DNA from: a bacterium
Lineage (GTDB): Bacteria > Electryoneota > JAOADG01
Direction of reading: 5' to 3'
DNA length: 33,546 nucleotides
NCBI GenBank assembly: GCA_030247525.1
Contig: JAOTSC010000016.1
Coordinates: 1 to 33,546 of the forward strand
Part shown: positions 1 through 11,700 of the stretch, piece after piece
Position numbering within the stretch: the stretch's first letter is position 1
Layout: the number at the start of each line of letters is the position of its first letter
The notes under the pieces: model-generated
Seen by the model: only the letters and a program-made list of their open reading frames with translations
Told to the model about the DNA's origin: nothing
Databases searched by the model: none
Program-made: the position numbers and the translations under genes

Positions 1-2
1 TT

Positions 3-3000
3 CGGAAACGGAGCGAAACCGGAACAAATGAAACTAATACCACTGCTGTCACCGATTCGTTGGGTAGAGTGATACTGCCACTTACAAATACATCGAGTGG
101 TGCCATGTCGCTGGTAGTTACTTCGAATAAGTTCGGCGTGTACTTACATCCTTTTATCGATACAATTCAGATCGTTTCATCACCAGTAGAACTAATGGTG
201 CGGGAAATCGTTATTGACGATGGAGTTGGCGCGGGCACGGTTGGCAACACTAACCAAATAGTTGAACCGGGCGAAACCGTCGACTTGGATGTTCGGTTGT
301 TGAATCTCGGCGGCAGGGCAATGACTGCGGGCGTATCCGGGCTATTAACCTCCAGCGATCCCCGAATATTGGTTGTGAATGGAACCCAATCATGGAGGTC
401 GTTGACGGTTAACGACTCCGCCTTCGCTGCCGGTCGTTTTCGTATCATTGTCGGTGCGGGTATTCCACATGATTCACATGTACCGTTGCGGTTACAACTC
501 ACCTCGAATGATCCCGATGCCAATGTAGTTCGGTCGCTACCGATTACCATCCAATCGTTGGATGTAACTTTCATTTCCGATTCATTGTATACGCAAGGGG
601 GCGCTTCGATACCAACCGCTCCGATTGGCGGAAATCTATTATTGAGGGCGTGGTTGCAGAATCGCGGGATTACGGCAAGCAATACAACTGTAACGATGTT
701 CTCCCGTTCGAGTGCTTTAACTGTATTGCAACCAACGGCAACGATTCCCGCCATGGCGAGTAACCAAACAATTGCTACTCCAGACGATCAACGATTTTTA
801 CTCTATTGTAGTTTACAAACACTACCCGGTACGCTTGGTACAATCGGTTTAGCATTGAATGCCGGCTCAAAAATCGATACAGTGTATTTCACAATTCCCT
901 TGGGTACCCGGACTTCACGAGATCCAACTGGTCCTGATGAGTATGGCTATCGTGCGTTCGACGATACCGATACCGCTTATAGTTTGCACCCCAATTTCGA
1001 TTGGGTGGAAATCATTCCCACCAATGGCGGAGCTGGTACTCGGTTAGCTTTATCGGATGGTGCAGAGGATCAGGACATGAGTCTCTTCTATCCGCTTCCA
1101 TTTCCGGTACAATATTATGGTAATACATTTGACAGCATCACGGTCTGTACGAATGGATGGATTTCATTTGGGGTGGAACGGTTGGGAACAGCACCGCAGT
1201 ATAACAACTTCCGTAACTGGCATTTGCCGGCGAATGAAGGTCCCCGCAATTTAGTAGCAGTATTCTGGGACGACCTAAAATTTTCTTCATCACCGGAAGG
1301 AGTCTATGTATACAACGACACCGCCAATCATCGTTTCATAATAACATGGAACGTATTGACGATGTATTCGCCATCGCCACCCAACGAATTCCAGTTGATT
1401 ATTTATGATCAGCGATATACTCCAACCCAGACTCATGATGCGATCCTGTGCTTTCAGTACAAACGGTTCAACGATGTAACGAGTCAACCCAATGATACTG
1501 ATTACGCCACTATCGGCATCGCCGATAACGACTATCTACGGGCAGTTGAATACTCCTATGAGCACCGTTTTACTCCAGGTAGTGCATCGATAACAAATAG
1601 CGGTACGGGGTTTGCAAATCGGGCGATCCTGTTTGCAACCGGAAACCGCATTTCATCGGGTTTGTTGCAAGGGCGAATTATTCAAGCCTCCGACAGTACT
1701 CCCGTTGCGAATGCCCAGATCTCCATCGCCGGATTAACCCAGTTTTCCGACAATTCCGGTATCTATCAATATCGGGAGGTTCCGGTTGGCGATCACATCA
1801 TTACGGTGTTAGCAAATGGCTACAATTTTATCACCCATCCGATAACGATTGTGGAAGACGACACGATAACCGCAAATTTCGCGTTAACCCGTCCCGGCTA
1901 CCGAGTATCGGTCGATTCGATTCGAGTTACGTTGGATGTTACCGGTCAGGATACTACGATACCATTTACGATAACGAACACCGGTGATGGCGAGCTTGAA
2001 TATACTTTGGATCTACTCTATGGTGGGATTCTGAATCGAGTGGTGGAGCCTGTTACCCCTTCTGCGGGAAACAATCAACTTGACGAAATCAATGCGCCAT
2101 GGGACGAAGTATATTCTTTTGATGCATCCGCATCGACCGGGGATATGAACATCAATGGGGTAGAATTCGATGGCAATAACTTCTGGGCAACCGGCAGCAA
2201 CACCTGGATGAACCCCAATCGATTGTACAAATTCGATAGTAATGGCGGATTACTCGCCAGTTACAACCAGCTCGGTCCCGATTCTAACTCGGTATACGGC
2301 TGGCGTGATTTGGCGTGGGATGGTCATTTCCTTTATAGTTCGTCCAATCGGATGATCAACCAAATCGATACTTTAGGGAACATCGTCCAAAGTTATACAT
2401 CCAGTGTAAATCCAGCTCGCGCTTTGGCATGCGACACTGTGAATGGAGTTCTATATTATTGCGACCGTATGAGTCCAATTTATGCGATCCGAACGAGTAA
2501 TGGTGAACAACTGAACTCGCTTACAAATACCGGGAACATCTATGGTTTGGCGTGGTTTGCTGCCGACCCTGATAGTATGTTCTTGTATTCGATGCAGCGT
2601 GATGTGAACTTAGAAGGAGCAAGGATTGTGAAGCACAATCCCGTTACTGGAGCTTCACAATTGATAGCGACGATTGGTAATACCGGTGAGAATGGTGCAG
2701 GTTTGGCGATAACGAATCGTTGGAATCCGATGCTTTGGACTTTGGTAAGTGTATTGACAACCGATGCCGGAGCTGACCGGATTGTATTGCATGAGTTGGC
2801 ATTCAACAATGTTTGGGTTGGGTTTACCCCACAAGCGGGAACGGTAGCGGTCGGCGACTCGGTTCAAATCCAAGTTCAACTTTCCAGTAATTTTATGCCA
2901 GAAGGAGAGTATCGGGTTGGCATCCAGTTAAATAGTAATGCGACACCGCCTTCGGTAACGTTACCCGTTACCATGATCGTAGCTGTCAACGATATCGAAG

Positions 3001-3293
3001 AACGCAGTGGTATTGCAACGATGCCGAAGCAATTCCGGTTAGAACAAAATTATCCGAATCCGTTCAATCCGATTACTACGATTGAATTCTCACTTCCTGA
3101 ATCAGAGCAAGTACGTTTAACGATTCATAATTTGTTAGGTGAAGAGGTCGCTCGTGTCGCTAATGGCGAAACCTATCGCGCAGGCACGTACCGGTTTACC
3201 TTCGATGCTCGCACCTTGGCATCCGGGGTTTACTACTACCGGTTACAATCGAATCGATACACTGCCACCCGAAAGATGATCTTGATGAAGTAA
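3..3293 (+). CDS. C-terminal part of a giant T9SS-sorted multidomain surface protein (5' partial)
   Basis: The frame is open from position 3, so the start lies upstream. The visible ~1096 residues are secreted beta-rich modules. There is a CARDB-like module with GTVGNTNQIVEPGET (from ~190), a module beginning PTGPDEYGY and containing YYGNTFDSITVCTNGWISFG (~929-1640), and a carboxypeptidase-regulatory-like beta-sandwich (~1670-1890). A propeller-like stretch of DGN/WDG strands follows (~2130-2800). The last ~85 residues, from QNYPNPFNP to GVYYYRL and KMILMK, are a typical T9SS type A sorting domain, which directs export across the outer membrane and surface attachment. The first two modules recur in the C25 protease at 8791-14040, so an upstream C25 peptidase domain is plausible but not visible. 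A strong terminator follows the stop. Sorting domain certain; overall activity unknown. Confidence 0.9.
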   Translation, partial: RKRSETGTNETNTTAVTDSLGRVILPLTNTSSGAMSLVVTSNKFGVYLHPFIDTIQIVSSPVELMVREIVIDDGVGAGTVGNTNQIVEPGETVDLDVRLLNLGGRAMTAGVSGLLTSSDPRILVVNGTQSWRSLTVNDSAFAAGRFRIIVGAGIPHDSHVPLRLQLTSNDPDANVVRSLPITIQSLDVTFISDSLYTQGGASIPTAPIGGNLLLRAWLQNRGITASNTTVTMFSRSSALTVLQPTATIPAMASNQTIATPDDQRFLLYCSLQTLPGTLGTIGLALNAGSKIDTVYFTIPLGTRTSRDPTGPDEYGYRAFDDTDTAYSLHPNFDWVEIIPTNGGAGTRLALSDGAEDQDMSLFYPLPFPVQYYGNTFDSITVCTNGWISFGVERLGTAPQYNNFRNWHLPANEGPRNLVAVFWDDLKFSSSPEGVYVYNDTANHRFIITWNVLTMYSPSPPNEFQLIIYDQRYTPTQTHDAILCFQYKRFNDVTSQPNDTDYATIGIADNDYLRAVEYSYEHRFTPGSASITNSGTGFANRAILFATGNRISSGLLQGRIIQASDSTPVANAQISIAGLTQFSDNSGIYQYREVPVGDHIITVLANGYNFITHPITIVEDDTITANFALTRPGYRVSVDSIRVTLDVTGQDTTIPFTITNTGDGELEYTLDLLYGGILNRVVEPVTPSAGNNQLDEINAPWDEVYSFDASASTGDMNINGVEFDGNNFWATGSNTWMNPNRLYKFDSNGGLLASYNQLGPDSNSVYGWRDLAWDGHFLYSSSNRMINQIDTLGNIVQSYTSSVNPARALACDTVNGVLYYCDRMSPIYAIRTSNGEQLNSLTNTGNIYGLAWFAADPDSMFLYSMQRDVNLEGARIVKHNPVTGASQLIATIGNTGENGAGLAITNRWNPMLWTLVSVLTTDAGADRIVLHELAFNNVWVGFTPQAGTVAVGDSVQIQVQLSSNFMPEGEYRVGIQLNSNATPPSVTLPVTMIVAVNDIEERSGIATMPKQFRLEQNYPNPFNPITTIEFSLPESEQVRLTIHNLLGEEVARVANGETYRAGTYRFTFDARTLASGVYYYRLQSNRYTATRKMILMK

Positions 3294-3324
3294 TTTCAAA
3301 GTCTACTACAACCTGATCTGGCGG

Positions 3325-3357
3325 AAACGGCGGTGCTGATGAGTACCGCCGTTTTTG
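3325..3357 (+). terminator. Rho-independent terminator after the first surface-protein gene
   Basis: A perfect 10-bp stem (3325-3334 with 3345-3354, AAACGGCGGT/ACCGCCGTTT) encloses a 10-nt loop and runs into a T-rich tail. It begins 32 nt after the stop codon at 3293, so it ends that transcript. Confidence 0.85.
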
Positions 3358-3401
3358 TTGTATTCTTGTGATGCGGTGGAAATGCTTCGTACTTTGCTGT
3401 G

Positions 3402-3407
3402 TATAAT
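3402..3407 (+). promoter_or_regulatory. Consensus -10 box (TATAAT) for the SGNH hydrolase gene
   Basis: A perfect TATAAT lies 24 nt before the ATG at 3432. No good -35 element is seen 16-18 nt upstream. Transcription starting near 3414 would exclude the in-frame starts at 3399 and 3411, which supports 3432 as the start. Confidence 0.45.
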
Positions 3408-3431
3408 GAAATGGCAATTCTGATGCACCTC

Positions 3432-4844
3432 ATGCGAAAACTTCTGTTTATCCTGTTTCTGTTTTGTTTGACAGCGAACAGCATCGCACAGCTCGCGCAA
3501 GTTTCCGGCTCGGTATTGCGCGACGGCGTCTCCGGGATTCCCTTTGCATGGGTGGAGTATACCCATACCGGAACCGGGACAATCTACAATATCCAATGTG
3601 ATAACACCGGACGTTATGATATCAGCGATCTTGTTTTGCCGGTAACCGAGCAAGATCGTAAGTTGTTGCCATCACCGTTGCCTGTTGTCGCAACGAACCA
3701 GGGCGGCTCGTCACACAATTTCTACTTGGCAGCTTCCTCAATGTTTCGGGTAGCATCGGTGTATGATGTCTTAGGGAGAAAAACTGCTGAAATCCGATTA
3801 CAAAATCGTCAACTTGCTCCAATACTATGGATTGCCGAAGGGTATTGGGATGGCAAAGCAATCTCTGGACAGCCGGTAGCAAGCGGAGTGTATTTTCTGT
3901 CGCTTGGTAGTAACTATCCCGTAACAAAACTCTTACACAATGCCCACGGCATCGCAACATCCCCACAGAGTTCACAGTTCTCCAGTGCTTTCCAGTATCG
4001 ATCCCAGTCCGCCAATCGTTTTCGTGACGTTAAGCAAAGCAACACTATTCAACTCGAATCGGAGTATTCCATTCGAGTATTCCCCGATTCAATCTGCCGT
4101 CCGTTTTTTTCTCGCACATTCTTACGAACTCTACACGATGCCACTATCAACATCGTCATTGATACAGTCTCTGCGCCGCCGCCGCAACGAATCCTGTTTC
4201 TTGGCAACAGCTATACCTACTACAACAATGGAGTCGATGTTCATCTGAATATGTTTGTTCAAGCGGCTGACACTGCATTGCATCCCGTTATCGAGAGCAT
4301 CACTGGTGGCGGCTACACGCTACAAATGCATTACAATACAACGACTACCCAACAACAAATTGCGACCGGCGATTACGACATCGTTATACTGCAAGAGCAA
4401 AGTACCCGACCAGTGGAAGAGCCAGCACCGATGATACAATACGGCAGATCGCTGCAGCTATTGGCAGCTAATAGCGGTGCCGAAACTGGCTTGTTCATGA
4501 CATGGGCAAGGCAGAACAATCCGCCGATGATTACTCCGTTACAGCAAGCATACGATTCGCTTGGCCACCTCGTGAATGCACTCGTAAGTCCGGTCGGATT
4601 GGCATTTGAAGAGGTTCGTACAACAATGCCAACAATGAATCTCTACGATACCGATGGCAGCCACCCTTCGGTGTATGGTACATATCTCGCTGTATGTGTC
4701 TTCTATGCTTCCTTGTGGAATCGCTCCCCAATCGGGGTTAACTATGTTTGCGATCCCAGCATCACTGACACCGAGAAGACCTTCCTACAAACGACGGCTT
4801 GGAGTGTGGTACAAAACTATCGGCATCAACACCTCCGCAACTGA
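3432..4844 (+). CDS. Secreted SGNH/GDSL-type hydrolase with internal FlgD/sorting-like domain
   Basis: 470 residues from ATG 3432. This start gives a classic signal peptide (MRKLLFILFLFCLTANSIAQ) and sits downstream of TATAAT. The mature N-terminus resembles a carboxypeptidase-regulatory-like sandwich (VSGSVLRDGVSGIPFAWVEY). It is followed by a FlgD/T9SS-sorting-like segment, VYDVLGRKTAEI...WDGKAISGQPVASGVYFLSL, at residues ~108-160. The C-terminal half is an SGNH hydrolase (DUF4886-like). The nucleophile block is LGNSYT with Ser260, block II is GGGYTL, and the distal block is DGSHPS with Asp408 and His411. Such enzymes are esterases or deacetylases acting on acylated substrates; the substrate here is unknown. 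The sorting-like segment is internal, not C-terminal, which is unusual. The protein is probably periplasmic or exported. Confidence 0.85.
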   Translation: MRKLLFILFLFCLTANSIAQLAQVSGSVLRDGVSGIPFAWVEYTHTGTGTIYNIQCDNTGRYDISDLVLPVTEQDRKLLPSPLPVVATNQGGSSHNFYLAASSMFRVASVYDVLGRKTAEIRLQNRQLAPILWIAEGYWDGKAISGQPVASGVYFLSLGSNYPVTKLLHNAHGIATSPQSSQFSSAFQYRSQSANRFRDVKQSNTIQLESEYSIRVFPDSICRPFFSRTFLRTLHDATINIVIDTVSAPPPQRILFLGNSYTYYNNGVDVHLNMFVQAADTALHPVIESITGGGYTLQMHYNTTTTQQQIATGDYDIVILQEQSTRPVEEPAPMIQYGRSLQLLAANSGAETGLFMTWARQNNPPMITPLQQAYDSLGHLVNALVSPVGLAFEEVRTTMPTMNLYDTDGSHPSVYGTYLAVCVFYASLWNRSPIGVNYVCDPSITDTEKTFLQTTAWSVVQNYRHQHLRN

Positions 4845-4913
4845 TTCGCATAACAAACAACAATGTTTGGGAAAAGTCTGTGAAACCCTTACTGGATGCG
4901 GGTTTTCAGTTCG

Positions 4914-4942
4914 TTGCATTCGTTCGCGAAATCGCTTACATT
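4914..4942 (+). promoter_or_regulatory. Candidate sigma70-like promoter for gyrB
   Basis: TTGCAT (4914-4919), a 17-nt spacer and TACATT (4937-4942) lie about 80 nt upstream of gyrB. The same TTGCAT plus 17-nt arrangement occurs before the CBS gene and the tRNA in this window, which raises its credibility. Confidence 0.4.
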
Positions 4943-4953
4943 ACTAAGTTTAG

Positions 4954-6981
<2,028 letters not shown>

Positions 6982-7003
6982 TTCTATTTCGTGTTGAAAT
7001 CGG

Positions 7004-7037
7004 AACCGGCGAATCATAATGGTTCGCCGGTTTTTTT
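7004..7037 (+). terminator. Rho-independent terminator of gyrB
   Basis: A perfect 10-bp stem AACCGGCGAA/TTCGCCGGTT (7004-7013 with 7023-7032) has a 9-nt loop and is followed by five further Ts. There is no T-run on the opposite side, so it works for gyrB and not for the convergent gene ending at 7053. Confidence 0.92.
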
Positions 7038-7052
7038 GCATTCAGTTATGTT

Positions 7053-8615
7053 TTATTCGTCGTCTTTTGTCGAATAGTGGTAAGGCAAATAGTAACTCGC
7101 TGTCAGTGTCCATTGTTCCATTGCGCTATCGGTTCCCTTGGTTTCGAGATCGATATGACCTTTCACGCCAAGATTAAGACGCGGCAACGGTTCGCTGTCA
7201 ATTGTAACAGCGAGATACTGGTTGGTGCGGATCTTACCACTCGGAAATGGTCCCGACAAAAACTTCTCGTACGTAGTATACGGGTGATCCTGAATCCGAT
7301 TATCGCCCCATCGCGTTTGTCCAGCCACCACTTCTAATAGAACCGGATGCTTAAACAAAATCCGGAAACCAGTTTGATAATCCTCCGAATCGTTTCCACG
7401 CGAATCACCCAACAACTTGTTTCGTGTGATAGCGTTGGTATAGGGATTGGAATGCTGTAACGTGTAGGTGTCGCAACGATAGACTGTGCCAAGCCAAGAG
7501 AACTTCGCAAAGCTTGTGGCAAAAGGCGTCCAGATTACCTTCCCCCAAAATCCCAGTGCATCGGTGTTTGAGCCGCTGCCACGGGAGTCAAGCTGGAATT
7601 CGTCGAGTACGAACATGCCGCTAATCCGAAGATTTTTACGGGCTAACCAATCGAAGTTTGCAAACAGAATATCATTTTGTGCATTCGATCCCAAGGAGTT
7701 TTGTCGTTTGTTCTGCTCAATTTCTAGGTGTACACCGATCGGATTAAAAAAACTCCAGTCGACGGACCGGTCGATACCTGTCAGTAGTGAAATTTCGCCG
7801 ACTCCGATTACTAAATTCTTTTGATTGCGATATTCGACACAACGTCCGACTAAGTAACGTTGGTATGTGTCGGCGGATTCTCTCACATATTTCGATTCGA
7901 GGAATGCGAAGAAGTACCGGTACGCAATTCTCTTGAAACGGAACTCCAGCACGAACCGCTCATAGGATGGTGACGTATTTGATAACAGCAAATTTGTTGT
8001 TGAGTTAGGACCCCACACTTCTCGGGAGGGGCCATACTCAATGGGTGCAAAGCGATTCCGGTATCCTAAAACCGATTCGTCGACTTCTGCTGATTTCAAT
8101 CCCGCCCGTTCGATTTCTTTACTTGTTCCCGTGAATCCATCCAAACTCGACGGCTCGTTCGTTGTTCGAACTGAGAGTCTTCCGTACCAATTTCGATGGT
8201 AACGAGTATCGACTCTCAAGAGAGGTTGCACCCCGACATGGTTGTAAGATTTTGCCGCTCCAGACTGTCCACTCACCCCCAATCCGACGATTGCGAAGAT
8301 ACTAACTCCACTATCGGAGAGGGTATGTTGCTCCCAAACGTGTGATGAAAAGCACTTTGACGATACTTCCAACCAACTTTCAATTTCGGTCGAAGCAGGT
8401 GAGTATCGATCCGATTTCCATTGCTGAACATCATACGGGTGAAAGGAACGGTTTGCATCCCAGTGCCAGCCATAGTCAAGCAGATAGCCCGTTCGCGCCG
8501 AAATACCAAATTCCTGTGGGAACGGTTGAGCAAAAATCATGGTGGCAGTTATCAGTAAAACAAGTGCTGATACAACCGGGAGCAGTGAATGGTTAACTAA
8601 CAAATTCTGTTTCAT
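7053..8615 (-). CDS. Wzi-like capsule-assembly family outer-membrane beta-barrel
   Basis: 520 residues. The start is ATG at 8615, because GGAAAG lies 5 nt upstream and a normal signal peptide follows (MKQNLLVNHSLLPVVSALVL... ending near FAQ). A longer in-frame start at 8678 would add an atypical 21-residue leader. The mature protein is a series of amphipathic strands with alternating aromatic residues (FRFKRIAYRYFFAFLESKYV, WTLTASYYLPYHY), typical of an outer-membrane barrel. The segment VWGPNSTTNLLLSNTSPSYE matches the W-GP-x-LLLSN signature of Wzi family proteins. Wzi proteins help attach or organise surface polysaccharide. No capsule genes adjoin it, so the precise role is inferred only from the family. 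It is convergent with gyrB and divergent from the C25 protease. Confidence 0.75.
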   Translation of the reverse strand: MKQNLLVNHSLLPVVSALVLLITATMIFAQPFPQEFGISARTGYLLDYGWHWDANRSFHPYDVQQWKSDRYSPASTEIESWLEVSSKCFSSHVWEQHTLSDSGVSIFAIVGLGVSGQSGAAKSYNHVGVQPLLRVDTRYHRNWYGRLSVRTTNEPSSLDGFTGTSKEIERAGLKSAEVDESVLGYRNRFAPIEYGPSREVWGPNSTTNLLLSNTSPSYERFVLEFRFKRIAYRYFFAFLESKYVRESADTYQRYLVGRCVEYRNQKNLVIGVGEISLLTGIDRSVDWSFFNPIGVHLEIEQNKRQNSLGSNAQNDILFANFDWLARKNLRISGMFVLDEFQLDSRGSGSNTDALGFWGKVIWTPFATSFAKFSWLGTVYRCDTYTLQHSNPYTNAITRNKLLGDSRGNDSEDYQTGFRILFKHPVLLEVVAGQTRWGDNRIQDHPYTTYEKFLSGPFPSGKIRTNQYLAVTIDSEPLPRLNLGVKGHIDLETKGTDSAMEQWTLTASYYLPYHYSTKDDE

Positions 8616-8729
8616 CGATTCTTTCCAATAGAGAAGTAACAACAAACGAACTATGGAGTCAAATTTACACGCAAACAAATTGTGTGCGCAATCGCACAGC
8701 CACTTTGTAGACTTTTACAAGTCGATAAC

Positions 8730-8758
8730 TTGAGTTTCACCATACTATATTGTACAAT
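8730..8758 (+). promoter_or_regulatory. Sigma70-like promoter of the C25 protease gene
   Basis: TTGAGT (8730-8735), a 17-nt spacer and TACAAT (8753-8758) end 32 nt before ATG 8791. A ribosome-binding site, TAAGGAA, follows at about 8778-8784. It sits in the 175-bp divergent spacer shared with the Wzi-like gene. Confidence 0.6.
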
Positions 8759-8790
8759 TACTGCAAGCACTGGAAGCTAAGGAAAAAACC

Positions 8791-11700
8791 ATGATATTCG
8801 ACAGCGATCCAATCAAACCAAGCACAATCCGATTTTCGATTCTCCTTGGGATACTCATTCAATTTTTTGTCACGATCAGCTTTGCAATTCCCGAAAGTCG
8901 ATTGACAAGAGTGGATGAGTTTATCGGCATCCCCGCGCAAAACTCTGTTTCGATCAATACCAAAGTTCTTGGCGTCGGGCATCTACAACTGCAGTTTTCC
9001 CATCCTGCGATCCAAGTTGATACAGTTTTTGCCAATGCGCAAAACTGGACGACCGTATCAATCGCTGGTGAAACCAAGTTATGGGAAGTTGGCGCACCGG
9101 AGCTGCCGGTTATCGCTCGTACCGTTCGGTTACCGAACACCGGAAATGTCGCACTGACGATAAAGAATGCCGACTACACCGAATATCCGAATGTAGATAT
9201 CTTTCCGCAACAAACCCTCGATGTGACAGAACAATCCAGTGTTCTTGATAACACAACCCCTGTATTTGCAATCGATCAAGCTATCTACGAACGAAATGCG
9301 TTTTTCCCGGAAGCAGTAGCCTGGATTGGTGAACCGGCTGCATTACGTGACGCTCGAGTTGCGGTATTGAGCATGCAACCCGTCCAATACAATCCAGTAA
9401 CCCGAACGATGCGGGTGTATAATACTATCGAATTGGAGATAACTCCTATCGGGGGAATCAGCAGTAATGAAATAACTCACGATCCAAAACCGGTTCCAAG
9501 TTTTGCTTCCTTCTACCGCGATGTCATTGGGGCGGAAGATTTGGTAACCACCAATGAAACTGCCGACCCTGGCCAGATGCTTGTAATCTATTTGAACAAT
9601 ACACAAGTCCGTACGGCATTGACAAGTTTTGCGAACTGGAAAACACAAAGCGGGCGTAAAACTCAAATCCAAGTGTTACAGCAGTACAATACCACCGCCA
9701 TTCAGAACATTATCAACAACGCCTTTAATAGTTACAATCCTCCCCTCGAGTATGTAATCCTCGCGGGAGATGGCTACAACAATGGGATGGTTGCTTACAC
9801 CGTCGATGGGGAGGCGACCGACCATCCATACACTCAGATTGTCGGTACCGATATCCTTGCCGATATCACTATCAGTCGATTCTCATATGAAACGATTACC
9901 CACCTCCAAACGATGGTGAATCGTGTCATCAACTACGAACGAAATCCCCCGATGACCGACACCACTTGGTTTACAAAAGGGTGGGGTTATGCTGGTATAT
10001 CTCATAACGTGTATTCAAATCGTCCGGCAATCCGTTTCTGTTTGGAAATGATGAATCGTGGCGGGGTAACGAACACCTCTTACAATGAACACAACGGTTT
10101 AGTTGACCCATCGTTGATAAATTCCCAATTGAATGGCGGCGCGGTGTTATGGGCCCACCGGGCGGCGTGGGTTGGCGAAGCACAGAATTCTGATTTAACG
10201 TCGCTAACGAATAGCAACAAACCATTCGTTTCCTTGAATATCACCTGTGGCAGTGGCGATTGGTACGGACAAGAAACCGGATTGCACGAAACTTTAATAC
10301 GGTTGGGTACACCATCAAATCCGTTTGGATCATTAGCGACAATGTCGACCGCAACTCCAAACACAAAACCGTCTTTCAACAACGTTGTGGCGACGGGTGT
10401 ATTTTATGCATTCGGTGTCAACGAGGTTCGTCAGCCTGGTCCGATGTTCTTTGCAGGGAAGTATCAATTGTGGCGGAATTTTAGTAACAGCCACTCCGAT
10501 GAAGTCGATAACTTCTCGCGCTGGAATAATGTGATGGGAGATTGTTCGGCACAGATCTGGACAAGTGCTCCGCGTACTTTATCCTGTACGATTCCGCAGT
10601 CAGTCGGTCTCGGAACAAATCTGATATCGCTGACAGTCACCAGTGGCGGCACGGCGGTACAAGATGCATTGGTTACCGCATGGAAGAAGAACACTTCCGG
10701 TGCAACCGAGCTGTATGTTCGATGTCGAACTGATGAGAATGGTAATGTCGATGTACCGTTGAGCATTGTGACAACCGGAAATCTATACCTTTCGATTACC
10801 GGTATGAAAGCTGGTTTGAATCTCCTGCCGATTGTCGACACGATTACTGTGAGTCGAGCTACCGCAGACTTGACGGTATCCGCATTGACGGTAGACGATG
10901 ATAACACTAGTGGTACCGTCGGCAATAACGATCAAATCGCTTCGCCTGGTGAAACAATTGATTTGTCGGTTCAGCTTGAGAATGTGGGGAGTGGGACTGC
11001 ATCGGGAATTTCTGGAACATTTATATGTCCCGATTCCCGAGTAACAATCACTTCAGCGACTTCGACTTGGAGTAACATCATAACGGGGAGTACCGGAACA
11101 AATGCGACTCCGTTTCGCATTCATCTTCCCGCAGGAATTTCCAATGGCGATACTATTCCATTTTATCTCGATGTTGTCGGTTCCACTTTCTCGACACGCT
11201 TGTTCGTGCGATTAGCCATCGAATCGATTGCGCCGGAGTTCGATCATTACACCCTTTCCGGTATTACCGAGTTAAACCCTGGTGTTACAGCGTCTTTCAC
11301 TGTTACAGTTATAAATCAAGGGTTAGGAATCTCTTCCGGAGTATCGGCACAATTGGTTTCATTGACACCACATGCAGCTGTGTTACAACCGACTGCTACT
11401 TATACATCGTTGCCGAATGGATCGACCAGAACCTCACCAACTGCACAACGGTTCCAGATCCAAATCCAAACCTCCGCTTTACCCGGCTCGAGTTTGCCGA
11501 TGCAAATGTTGTTTGCTTACGGTGAACTGCGCGATACAATGGACTTTACGATGCCACTCGTAGCAGCAACAACCAGCGAACCGACCGGTCCCGACACTTA
11601 TGGTTACTACGCCTTTGAGAACAGTGATTCGTTGTATTCGGCGTCGCCTGATTTTAGTTGGCGTGAAATTATCCCAGCCTACGGTGGAAATGGTGTTCGA

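Noticed and set aside
167-754. 195-codon reverse frame under the first surface protein
   Set aside because: Shadow of the real gene: no start context or family resemblance, while the forward frame has clear domain signatures.
4883-4906. Weak hairpin AAACCC/GGGTTT after the SGNH gene as a terminator
   Set aside because: Only six A/T-flanked pairs with an 11-nt loop and an interrupted T tail; too weak to call.
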